Origin: Streptomyces xylophagus
Lineage (GTDB): Bacteria; Actinomycetota; Actinomycetes; Streptomycetales; Streptomycetaceae
Direction: 5' to 3'
NCBI RefSeq assembly: GCF_000716435.1
Contig: NZ_JNWO01000002.1
Location: 124,001 to 188,000, forward strand
DNA length: 64,000 bases
Part shown: one piece after another, positions 9,014-16,018 of the stretch
Layout: each line of letters starts with the position of its first letter
How positions within the stretch are numbered: the stretch's first letter is position 1
Program-made: the position numbers and the translations under genes
The notes under the pieces: model-generated
The model's database searches: none
Seen by the model: the letters and a program-made list of their open reading frames with translations, nothing else
What the model was told of the DNA's origin: nothing

Positions 9014-10153
9014 CTAACCGTTCGAGGGCAGATGCAGGATCCGCTTGGCGATGATGTTCCGCTGGATCTGGGAGGTGCCGCCGTAGACGGACGCCGCACG
9101 GGAGTAGAGGTAGTCACCGAACAACTCACCGCCCTCCCCGGCGAGTTCGGCGGGGAACACCTCGAGTGCCGTGTCGTAGAGCCGCTGTTCGGTCCTCGTC
9201 ATCAGCAGTTTGTCCACGGACGACTCCGGGCCGGCGACCTGCCCGGCGAGACGTTCGGCGGTACGGCGGCGGGCGTGTGCCACCAGGACCTCGTAGTCCA
9301 CGACGCACCGGCCGATCCGGGACAACAGTCCGTCGGGCAGGCCGGCGCGCTGCTCGGCGGCGAAGCGCCGCAGCCGTTCGACGAGCAGTCCGTACTTCGA
9401 GATGTGCCCGGTGTCGAGGGCGTTGCGCTCGTACGACACCGTCGTCATCGCCAGGGCCCAGCCGACGCCCTCGACACCGATGCGTTCGGACTCCTCGACG
9501 CGGACATCGTCCAGGAACAGCTCGCAGAACTCGTCGTCGCCGTTGGCCGCGCGCAGCGGTCGTACGGTCACGCCGGGTCGGTCGAGGGGCAGGACGAACG
9601 CCGAGATCGACTTGTGGGCCGGTGCCGAGCGGTCGGTACGGGCCAGTAGCAGACACAGCCCGGAGTACTGGGCGTAGCTGGTCCAGAGCTTCTGACCGCG
9701 CACTGTGTAGTGGCCGTCGTGCCGCTCGGCGAAGGTGCTCATGCCCGCCAGGTCCGAACCGGCGCCCGGCTCGCTGAAGCCCTGGCACCACACCTCGTCC
9801 CCGGCCAACATCCTTGGCAGGAACCGCAGTCGCTGTTCCTCCGAGCCGAATTCCAGCAGCGCGTGGGCGAGATAGCCGATCCGGGGGACGCCCGGTGCCC
9901 GGCAGGCGCCCAGTTCGTCACTGATCGCGACCTGGTGCAGCGCGGTCAGGCCCCGGCCGCCGTAGCGCTCCGGGACGTCGAGGCCGACCCAGCCGCCCGA
10001 GTGCAGGAGCCGGTGCCAGCGGTGCAGGAAGACCGGCAAAGGTTCGTCCGACTGCCGCTCAGGGAGCGGGTGTTCGGCCAGCCAGGCACGGAACTCCTGT
10101 CGCAGCCGGTCCAGTTCGACCGGGTTGCCGAAGTCCAGCGGGGTGGAGGTCAT
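9014..10153 (-). CDS. Acyl-CoA dehydrogenase, catalytic (alpha-type) subunit
   Basis: 379 residues from ATG 10153, which overlaps the stop of the beta-type subunit by 4 nt (ATGA). The signature is QGFSEPGAGSDLAG (about 124-137). E242 in VSYERN is in the position of the isovaleryl-CoA-dehydrogenase base. The C-terminus VYGGTSQIQRNIIAKRILHLP is typical of actinobacterial steroid-type FadE proteins. Paired with the shorter, base-less subunit encoded immediately upstream, it probably forms an alpha2beta2 enzyme such as ChsE1-ChsE2 or FadE31-FadE32. That assignment is inference. Confidence 0.88.
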   Translation of the reverse strand: MTSTPLDFGNPVELDRLRQEFRAWLAEHPLPERQSDEPLPVFLHRWHRLLHSGGWVGLDVPERYGGRGLTALHQVAISDELGACRAPGVPRIGYLAHALLEFGSEEQRLRFLPRMLAGDEVWCQGFSEPGAGSDLAGMSTFAERHDGHYTVRGQKLWTSYAQYSGLCLLLARTDRSAPAHKSISAFVLPLDRPGVTVRPLRAANGDDEFCELFLDDVRVEESERIGVEGVGWALAMTTVSYERNALDTGHISKYGLLVERLRRFAAEQRAGLPDGLLSRIGRCVVDYEVLVAHARRRTAERLAGQVAGPESSVDKLLMTRTEQRLYDTALEVFPAELAGEGGELFGDYLYSRAASVYGGTSQIQRNIIAKRILHLPSNG

Positions 10154-11121
10154 CGCGTCACCTCCGGTACGGCCAGCGCGGGGAGCAGCTCGGCCGTCGT
10201 GGCGAGCAGGGTCGAGCCCAGCCGCACCTTCCGCAGGTACAGGTGCGCGATGTGCTCCCACGTCTGGGCGATACCGCCGAAGACCTGCATCCCGGCGTAA
10301 ACCGCTTCCAGCGCAGAGGAGTTGACCTCCGCCTTGGCGACACGTGCCGCCGCGAGGGCCCGTTCCGGGGGTTCGTTGTCGAGGCACCAGGCCGCGTAGC
10401 GCGTGACGCTGGTGCACGCCTCCACCAGGACCGTCGCGTCCGCGAGCAGATGCTGAACGGCCTGGAAGGAGCCGATGGCCTGTCCGTACTGGCGGCGGTC
10501 GCGGGCGTACTGGACCGCCTGCTCCACGAACGAGCCTGCGGCGCCGACGAGTTCGGCGGTCACGACGACAAGGGCGTAGGCCTGCCAACGGAGTTGGTCA
10601 TCAGCCGCGAGTTGGCCGACGACCTCCACGGGAGCATCCGACGGCACCGCGCGCACCGTGCGCACGAGGTCCGTGCTCGGCGCCGACGGGCCCAACTCGA
10701 CCCGACTGACCGTCCCGTCGGTGGTGACGCAGAGCGCGCTGTCGGCTCCCTCGCTGTCCCAGGCGACCAGATCCGTCGGTGTCCGTCCGGGGAAACGGAG
10801 TTCGCGGGTGAACGCGATCGTGGGGATCGCCGGTGAGGTGGAGGCGCCGAGCAGTCGGAGCAACTCCGGGGCCAGCAGGACCGTACCGAGCAGGGACGTC
10901 GTGAGGGGGCGGCGGCCGTGTTCCTCCGCGAGCAGCGCGCACTCCTGTGCGGTCGCCGCCGGGGGAGAGGTGCGCCGTAGTTCTGCCAAATCCAGTTCGT
11001 CCAGGGCCTGTTGGGCCGCTGCTCGGGTCGACGGTTTCACCTCGTCCGCCGATGTCACGCCGTGCCGGGTCGCGAGTGAGCGCACCATGTCGCGGACCAG
11101 GACGAACTCCTCGCGGTCCAC
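10150..11121 (-). CDS. Short acyl-CoA dehydrogenase, probable non-catalytic (beta-type) subunit
   Basis: 323 residues from GTG 11121, 2 nt after the crotonase stop and with a GGAG upstream. The N-terminal half is much reduced: no TEPGxGSD signature can be found, and the central beta-domain is short. The C-terminal helical domain keeps the FAD-contacting patterns YARDRRQYGQAIGSFQAVQH and QVFGGIAQTWEHIAHLYLRK. No E-R base motif is present where the partner has SYERN. Short, base-less ACADs next to a normal one are the rule in actinobacterial sterol and bile-acid clusters, where the two form heterotetramers. Alone it is unlikely to be active. Confidence 0.85.
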   Translation of the reverse strand: MDREEFVLVRDMVRSLATRHGVTSADEVKPSTRAAAQQALDELDLAELRRTSPPAATAQECALLAEEHGRRPLTTSLLGTVLLAPELLRLLGASTSPAIPTIAFTRELRFPGRTPTDLVAWDSEGADSALCVTTDGTVSRVELGPSAPSTDLVRTVRAVPSDAPVEVVGQLAADDQLRWQAYALVVVTAELVGAAGSFVEQAVQYARDRRQYGQAIGSFQAVQHLLADATVLVEACTSVTRYAAWCLDNEPPERALAAARVAKAEVNSSALEAVYAGMQVFGGIAQTWEHIAHLYLRKVRLGSTLLATTAELLPALAVPEVTR

Positions 11122-11123
11122 GC

Positions 11124-11924
11124 TCAGTGCTCCTCAGGGGGGTTCGCGCGCCGTTCGGCGCGGGACGCGAGTTCGGTGATGATGCGGATGTGGTCCGGGC
11201 TGGTCATCGTGGCCCGCTCGGCCATCAGTGCCGCTTCCATGCCGCCGCGTGACACCTGCTCGACGACGGCGGCGAGGGCCAGCTTGGTGGCGCGGAGGGC
11301 CTCGGCGGGCTGGGCCGCGAGCCGGTGGGCCAGGGTGAGTGCCTCGCGCATCAGGTCGTCGGGCGGGACCGTGCGGTTGGCGAGGCCGAACTCGACCGCC
11401 TTGGCCGCGGGAATGCGGTCCCCGGTGAAGAGGTACTCCTTCACGCGCAGCAGGCTGGTGAGCATCGGCCACAGGGTGACTCCGCCGTCGCCGGCCACCA
11501 GGCCGACCGAGATGTGCGGGTCCGCGAAGTAGGCGTCCTCGGCGATCAGTACGAGATCGCAGGCCAGGGCGAGGCTGCAACCCAGGCCCACCGCAGGGCC
11601 GTTGACGGCGGCGATCACCGGCAGCGGGAAACGGATCATCTCCGTCTGGATGGTGCGGTCGAGCCGGATCGACCGCTCCCGCAGCTCCGGATCGGTGTGG
11701 TGTCGTAGCAGATGGTCGAAGTCGCCGCCGGCGCTGAACGCCCGTCCCGCGCCCGTAAGGACGACGGCCCGGGCCTTCGTGTCGTCCGCCAGCTCGCGCC
11801 ACACCTCGGACAGCCGTCGGTGCAGTTCCTCGGACACGCCGTTCAACCGGTCCGGGCGGTTCAGGGTGACGATGCGGACGTCTCCGTCGGCGGCCACGGT
11901 CAGCACGGGAGTCACCTTGCTCAT
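11124..11924 (-). CDS. Enoyl-CoA hydratase/isomerase (crotonase)
   Basis: 266 residues from ATG 11924. GAGRAFSAGGDF and NGPAVGLGCSLALACDLVLIAEDA form the oxyanion hole. The active-site segment VGLVAGDGGVTLWP has Asp at the usual second Glu position, as in the other crotonase of this cluster. No Shine-Dalgarno sequence is visible: the six bases after the predicted -10 run straight into the ATG, so the transcript is probably leaderless. It heads the operon running down to 2307, and the promoter carries the predicted GntR/FCD operator. Hydratase and isomerase roles are both possible. Confidence 0.9.
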   Translation of the reverse strand: MSKVTPVLTVAADGDVRIVTLNRPDRLNGVSEELHRRLSEVWRELADDTKARAVVLTGAGRAFSAGGDFDHLLRHHTDPELRERSIRLDRTIQTEMIRFPLPVIAAVNGPAVGLGCSLALACDLVLIAEDAYFADPHISVGLVAGDGGVTLWPMLTSLLRVKEYLFTGDRIPAAKAVEFGLANRTVPPDDLMREALTLAHRLAAQPAEALRATKLALAAVVEQVSRGGMEAALMAERATMTSPDHIRIITELASRAERRANPPEEH

Positions 11925-11961
11925 ACCGCGATGGTATTAAAGGTCAGACCGAAACTGTCAA
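11924..11961 (-). promoter_or_regulatory. Leaderless promoter with FadR-type operator, start of long catabolic operon
   Basis: Read on the minus strand: -35 TTGACA (11961-11956), 19-bp spacer, -10 TACCAT (11936-11931), then six bases to the A of the ATG at 11924. The spacer contains the perfect inverted repeat GGTC-N-GACC (11942-11950). The 20-bp block 11939-11958 is identical to one at 14897-14916 upstream of another gene of the cluster. GGTC-N-GACC has the form of FadR-subfamily GntR operators, and a GntR/FCD protein is encoded 45 bp away. Confidence 0.75.
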
Positions 11962-12006
11962 TGGTGTTGCACGAAGAAGAGAATCACATTCTCACCTTCG
12001 AGTGAG

Positions 12007-12861
12007 TCAGTTCTCGGGATCAATGAGGTCCACGCCGTCTCGGCGGTCCACCTCGGCCGCCGCGCGGGCGAAGCCGCACACATGGCGCGTCATCCGGCGC
12101 ATCGCGGCCTCGCTGTCGCGGTCCCGGATCGCCTCAGTGATCCGGGCGTGCGCGCGGGCGGTGAGCCTGCGGATGTCCGCGTCCATGAACTGCTCGATGT
12201 TGGTGGCCGCGTGGATCGACTGCGAGAGCGCGCTCATGAACCCGATGAGAAGCTCGTTCTCCCCTGCCCTCGCCACGGCGTTGTGCCAGTGGATGTTGGC
12301 ACGCAGAAAGCGCTGGATGTCGTCCCCGGCCGCCACGAGGTCCGCATGGGCGTCGTCCAGCTCCGCGAGGTCGGCGTCCGTGCGGCGCCTGGCCGCCAGC
12401 GCCGCGCACGCGGGCTCGATCGCCTCCCGGGTCTCGTGCAGGTCCTCAAGGCGGATGCGCTGCCCCCGGATCACCAAACGCACGGTATTCGCGAGCGATT
12501 CGCGGCCCGGCCGGTGTACGAAGGCACCGCCCCCGCGCCCCGGCCTGATCTCCAGGAGCCGTTCGACCTCCAGGATGCGCAGTGCCTCGCGCACCGTCGC
12601 CCGGCTCAGCCCCGTCTGCTCGACGAGTTGCCGCTCCGGCGGCAGCGCCGTGCCCTCCGTGAACTCCCCGGAGAGAATCCGCTCCCGCACCTCCGCCGCC
12701 AGCACGTCCGACGCCTTGGGCACGGTGAGCGTGTCGAAGCGCGGCCGGGGTTCTCCGGCCGTAGCGCGCCCCCGGACGGTGCGGGAAGGGTGCTCGGCGC
12801 TCTGCACAGGTTCAGGCCTCTCGTCGAAGGCCGCGCTCTTCGGCCTCTTTGGCTGAACCAT
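12007..12861 (-). CDS. GntR family (FadR/FCD) transcriptional regulator
   Basis: 284 residues from ATG 12861. A long, probably disordered N-terminus (1-45) precedes a winged helix (about 50-115: VLAAEVRERILSG, LPPERQLVEQTGLSRATVREALRILE, and a glycine-rich wing). An FCD ligand domain follows (about 130-260: ETREAIEPACAALAA, IHWHNAVARAG and later histidines that could bind metal). FCD proteins usually repress catabolic genes and release DNA on binding an acid or acyl-CoA. The matching operators at 11942-11950 and 14900-14908 suggest it controls both promoters of this cluster. A TGAA-CCA-TTCA palindrome (12854-12864) overlaps its own start codon, with unclear meaning. Confidence 0.92.
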   Translation of the reverse strand: MVQPKRPKSAAFDERPEPVQSAEHPSRTVRGRATAGEPRPRFDTLTVPKASDVLAAEVRERILSGEFTEGTALPPERQLVEQTGLSRATVREALRILEVERLLEIRPGRGGGAFVHRPGRESLANTVRLVIRGQRIRLEDLHETREAIEPACAALAARRRTDADLAELDDAHADLVAAGDDIQRFLRANIHWHNAVARAGENELLIGFMSALSQSIHAATNIEQFMDADIRRLTARAHARITEAIRDRDSEAAMRRMTRHVCGFARAAAEVDRRDGVDLIDPEN

Positions 12862-12867
12862 TCAACA

Positions 12868-12936
12868 CAGCACGCGCGCCGCCTGTCACATCACCGTGCC
12901 GCGCAGCACGCACGCCGCCCGTCACATGACCATGCC
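12868..12936. repeat. Imperfect 36-bp-period tandem duplication at the SDR 3' end
   Basis: Two 33-nt units, 12868-12900 and 12904-12936, differ at four positions and start 36 nt apart. Both contain, on the minus strand, the coding pattern for Gly-x-Val-Met-stop. The repeat thus duplicates the last codons and stop of the SDR at 12922-13689 into the gap before the GntR gene. It looks like a recent slippage duplication. Confidence 0.85.
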
Positions 12937-13689
12937 ACCGTCCACCGGCAGGACCTGCCCGGTGATGAAGGAGGCGGCGTCCGAGGCGAGGAACACGAAA
13001 CTGCCCGCGACCTCCGCCGGCTCGGCCCACCGCCCCAGCGGAATGCGGGCGAGCATCTGGGCCGAGAACTTCTCGTTGGTGCGGATGGTCTCCGTCATGG
13101 GCGTGGCGGCCAGCGGCGCAAGGGCGTTGACCAGTACCCGCCGCCGCGCCAGTTCGCGGGCAAGGGATTTCGTCAGGCCGATGATCCCGGCTTTCGCGGC
13201 CGAGTAGTTGACCTGCCCGAGCGTGCCGACCAGGCCCGCCGACGAGGTGACGTTGATGATCCGTCCTGTGCCGTCGTCCGGCAGGAACGGCAGCGCGGCC
13301 TGCGCGCAGTGGAAGGTGCCCATCACATGGATGTCGAGGACGCGCCGGAACGCCTCCTCCTCCAGCTTGTCGAACATGGCCGGGGCGATGACCCCGGCGT
13401 TGTTCACGAGGATGTGCAGCGTTCCGTCGGCGAGTGCCGCCGCGCGTGCCACGGCCGCGTCGGCGGCGGGCCGGTCCCGTACGTCGAGTGCGGCGCTGTC
13501 CGCCGTCAGGCCCGCGGCGTTGATCTTCCCCGCGACGGCCGCGGCGGCTGCCTCGTCGACGTCGGTCACCAGCACCGCGGCACCCGCGCGCGCCAGCGCC
13601 TCGGCGACCGCGGAACCGATGCCGCCCCCGGCGCCGGTGACGAGCGCCGACCGGCCCGTGAGGTCGAACAGCCCTGTGCTGGCGGTCAT
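12922..13689 (-). CDS. SDR family NAD(P)-dependent oxidoreductase
   Basis: 255 residues, ATG 13689 immediately after the upstream stop (TGAATG). All classical SDR elements are present: TGAGGGIG, the acidic D43 region (VTDVDEA) favouring NAD, NNAG, a catalytic Ser in NVTSSAG, YSAAK, and PVDGG near the C-terminus. It probably oxidises a 3-hydroxyacyl-CoA, or a ring hydroxyl, to the ketone. It stands between an acyl-CoA dehydrogenase and the regulator gene, and its 3' end is part of the tandem duplication. Confidence 0.92.
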   Translation of the reverse strand: MTASTGLFDLTGRSALVTGAGGGIGSAVAEALARAGAAVLVTDVDEAAAAAVAGKINAAGLTADSAALDVRDRPAADAAVARAAALADGTLHILVNNAGVIAPAMFDKLEEEAFRRVLDIHVMGTFHCAQAALPFLPDDGTGRIINVTSSAGLVGTLGQVNYSAAKAGIIGLTKSLARELARRRVLVNALAPLAATPMTETIRTNEKFSAQMLARIPLGRWAEPAEVAGSFVFLASDAASFITGQVLPVDGGMVM

Positions 13690-14856
13690 TCAATAGCTCC
13701 TCGGGAGTCCCAGCGTGTGTGATCCCAGGTAGTTCAGGATCATTTCCTGACTGATCGGTGCGATACGCATGAGGCGGGCCTCGCGGAAGTAGCGGGCCAC
13801 GGCGTACTCCTCGGAGTAGCCCATGCCCCCGTGTGTCTGCACCGCCCGGTCGGCGGCGGTGAACCCGGCGTCCGCGCACAGGTACTTGGCGGTGTTCGCC
13901 TCCCGCCCGCAGGGCCTCCCGTTGTCGTACAGCCAGGTCGCCTTGCGGAGCACGAGTTCGGCGGCGTCGAGGCGGGCGAGGGAGTCCGCGAGGGGGAACT
14001 GGATGGCCTGGTTCATGCCGATCGGGCGGCCGAAGACGATGCGCTCCTTGCCGTACTGGACCGCTTTGTCGAGTGACGCCCTGCCGATGCCCAGTGCCTC
14101 CGCCGCGATCAGCATGCGTTCCGGGTTGAGGCCGTCGAGGAGGTAGCGGAAGCCCTGGCCCTCCTCGCCGACGCGGTCCTCGACCGGGATGCGCAGGTCG
14201 TCGATGAAGAGTTCGTTCGAGGTGACGGCGTTGCGGCCCATCTTGGGGATCGGGCGGATGTCGATCCGGTCGCGGTCGATGTCCGTCAGGAACAGGGTCA
14301 TCCCGTCGGTCCTCTTGGTGACCTCATCGGCCTTGCTGGTGCGGGTCAGGAGAAGGATCTTCTCCGACTCCATCGCCTTGGAGATCCACACCTTGCGGCC
14401 GTTGACGACGTAGTGGTCGCCGTCCCGTCGTGCGTACGTCGTGATGCTCGCGGTGTCGAGTCCCGCGCCCGGTTCGGTGACGCCGAAACAGACGTGGAGG
14501 TCGCCGGTGGCGATGCGTGGGAGCGTGCGTCGCTTCAGCTCCTCGGAGCCGTGCACCACCACCGGATGCATGCCGAAGATGGACAGATGGATCGCGCTGG
14601 CCGCGTTCATGCCGCCGCCCGACCGTGCCACTTCCTCCAGGAGCAGGCTGGCCTCGGTGATGCCGAGGCCGTGGCCGCCGTACTCCTCCGGGATCGTGAT
14701 GCCGAGCCAGCCGCCGCCGGCGACGGTCTCGTAGAACTCCGTCGGGAACTCGTGCGCCTGGTCCTTCTCCATCCAGTACTGGTCGTCGAAGTCGCGCAGC
14801 AGTCCGGCGACGGACTTGCGGATCGTTTCCTGGTCCTCGGTCAGTTCGAAGTCCAT
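13690..14856 (-). CDS. Acyl-CoA dehydrogenase
   Basis: 388 residues from ATG 14856, chosen because GAAGAAGGG lies about 10 nt upstream and the protein then starts with the family pattern MDFELTEDQETIRKSV. An upstream in-frame TTG falls inside the promoter and is unlikely. Motifs: VTEPGAGLDTAS (G-L-D in place of the usual G-S-D), VWISKA, E246 in LNPERM as likely base, VFGRPIGMNQAIQFPLADS, and QTHGGMGYSEEYAVARYFRE. The C-terminus IAPISQEMILNYLGSHTLGLP lacks the Y-E-G-T motif. It dehydrogenates an acyl-CoA and heads a two- or three-gene transcript with the SDR and regulator. Confidence 0.92.
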   Translation of the reverse strand: MDFELTEDQETIRKSVAGLLRDFDDQYWMEKDQAHEFPTEFYETVAGGGWLGITIPEEYGGHGLGITEASLLLEEVARSGGGMNAASAIHLSIFGMHPVVVHGSEELKRRTLPRIATGDLHVCFGVTEPGAGLDTASITTYARRDGDHYVVNGRKVWISKAMESEKILLLTRTSKADEVTKRTDGMTLFLTDIDRDRIDIRPIPKMGRNAVTSNELFIDDLRIPVEDRVGEEGQGFRYLLDGLNPERMLIAAEALGIGRASLDKAVQYGKERIVFGRPIGMNQAIQFPLADSLARLDAAELVLRKATWLYDNGRPCGREANTAKYLCADAGFTAADRAVQTHGGMGYSEEYAVARYFREARLMRIAPISQEMILNYLGSHTLGLPRSY

Positions 14857-14881
14857 AGACTGTGGACCCTTCTTCGGTCTG

Positions 14882-14921
14882 TTTTTGAAACATATCAAAG
14901 GTCAGACCGAAACTGTAGGGT
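14882..14921 (-). promoter_or_regulatory. Promoter with the same FadR-type operator, upstream of the ACAD at 13690-14856
   Basis: On the minus strand the 20-bp block AAAGGTCAGACCGAAACTGT (plus-strand 14897-14916) recurs exactly as at 11939-11958. It is followed at the same distance by a -10 TATGTT (14894-14889). The -35 is weak (CCTACA in the place of TTGACA). The predicted start, about 14882, leaves a 26-nt leader with a good ribosome site. The operator GGTCAGACC is at 14900-14908 and contains the stop codon of the HAD gene. Confidence 0.7.
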
Positions 14922-15519
14922 CCAGATGTGCGGCGATCCGCGCGACCGTGCCGGCGTTGTCCTCGAAGAGGTGTGCCTGCATTCCCGCGGCCCTGGCGGC
15001 CTTGATGTGGGGAGCGAAGTCGTCGACGAACAGGCAGTCGCCGGGCCAGACTTGGAGCCGTTCGCAGGTGAGGGCGAAGGTCTTGGGATCGGGTTTGCGG
15101 ACGCCGGTCTCGTGCGAGTAGACGATTTCGTCCACCAGCCGGTCGAAGCCGTACGCCGCCGTCTCCAGCTCGCGGGCGCCCACGAAACTGTTGCTGAGGA
15201 TGCCCAGCCGGCAGCGCGGGCGCAGCGTCGCCACGTAGTCGATGAGTTCGGTGTTCGGGGTGCCCAGGTACTCGCCCCACAGGTCGGCCATGAAGGACTC
15301 GGTGTCCACCGGGCCCAGCCCCAGCCGGGCGGCCACCTGCTCGCGCACCTCGTTCTCGGCGATGGTCCCGACCTCGCCGGCCTCCCAGACGTCGGCCAGT
15401 CGCCCGTCCGCCGTGCCCTGCGGAAGGCCGAGACGCTCGTCCCAGCGGGCGAGCCAGCCCGTCGGGGGCGTGAGCTCCAGGACACCCCCGATGTCGAGGA
15501 TCAGACAGCGCGCGTTCAT
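14902..15519 (-). CDS. HAD family hydrolase (IA type)
   Basis: 205 residues from ATG 15519 (GAGGAAACCGC upstream). Motif I is LILDIGGVL: the nucleophile Asp (D9) is present but the second Asp is Gly, as in YihX/DxGGV-type HAD-IA proteins. Motif II is GILSNS, motif III the Lys in GVRKPDPK, and motif IV LFVDDF. A helical cap lies between motifs I and II. It is probably a small-molecule phosphatase or dehalogenase-like enzyme. The final codons and TGA lie inside the operator of the next promoter, so the two signals constrain each other. Confidence 0.88.
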   Translation of the reverse strand: MNARCLILDIGGVLELTPPTGWLARWDERLGLPQGTADGRLADVWEAGEVGTIAENEVREQVAARLGLGPVDTESFMADLWGEYLGTPNTELIDYVATLRPRCRLGILSNSFVGARELETAAYGFDRLVDEIVYSHETGVRKPDPKTFALTCERLQVWPGDCLFVDDFAPHIKAARAAGMQAHLFEDNAGTVARIAAHLDPTVSV

Positions 15520-15637
15520 GCGGTTTCCTCTCGTTCGTCTCCGCACGACCGTCGGGCCTCACCTTTGGACAAGGTCAACCGTCAGCACTGGCCTACCGTC
15601 AAGTAATATCGCGCGGCAGGCCATCAGAGGAGGAACC

Positions 15638-16018
15638 GTGCCACGGTCCGAACGCTCGTCGCTGTTGCTCGCCGGTCTGCTGGCGACCGCGGGAGTCGCT
15701 CACTTCGCCTCGCCGAAACAGTTCGACGCGACGATCCCGAGCGCCCTGCCGGGGACGCCCCGGGCCTGGACGTACGCGAGCGGTGCCGTCGAACTGGCGC
15801 TGGCCGCGGGGATCGCGCTGCCGCGCACCCGGCGTACGGCCGCGCTCGCCGCGGCGGCGTTCTTCGTGGGCGTGTTCCCCGCCAACGTGAAGATGGCGCT
15901 GGACTGGCGGGACCGCCCGGCCCCGCAGAAGGCGGCGGCCTACGGGCGGCTGCCGCTGCAGGTGCCCCTCGTACTGTGGGCCCGCAGTGTCGCGAAGAAT
16001 GGGGAGGGACAGTCATGA
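15638..16018 (+). CDS. Small DoxX-like membrane protein
   Basis: 126 residues from GTG 15638 with GAGGAGG upstream. The hydrophobic segments (LLLAGLLATAGVAHFAS, WTYASGAVELALAAGIAL, AALAAAAFFVGVFPANVKMALD, LPLQVPLVLWA) fit a four-helix DoxX/DUF4149-like fold. The NVKMALDW motif is typical of this small family. Function is not established; DoxX proteins are linked to thiol/redox control in some bacteria. It overlaps the peroxiredoxin gene by 4 nt (ATGA), which supports a redox role by context. Confidence 0.8.
   Translation: MPRSERSSLLLAGLLATAGVAHFASPKQFDATIPSALPGTPRAWTYASGAVELALAAGIALPRTRRTAALAAAAFFVGVFPANVKMALDWRDRPAPQKAAAYGRLPLQVPLVLWARSVAKNGEGQS

Noticed and set aside
7289..9649. Very long open frame on the plus strand opposite the CoA-transferase, ligase and dehydrogenase genes
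   Set aside because: It is antisense to clear family members, has no recognisable motifs and reflects high-GC codon bias.
12854..12864. TGAACCATTCA palindrome over the GntR start codon as an autoregulatory site
   Set aside because: Short, unlike the GGTC-N-GACC operators, and partly fixed by coding sequence; kept only as a note on the gene.
15571..15580. AAGGTCAACC as a third copy of the GntR operator, upstream of the HAD/DoxX genes
   Set aside because: Only the GGTC half-site is present; the GACC half and the flanking conserved bases are missing.
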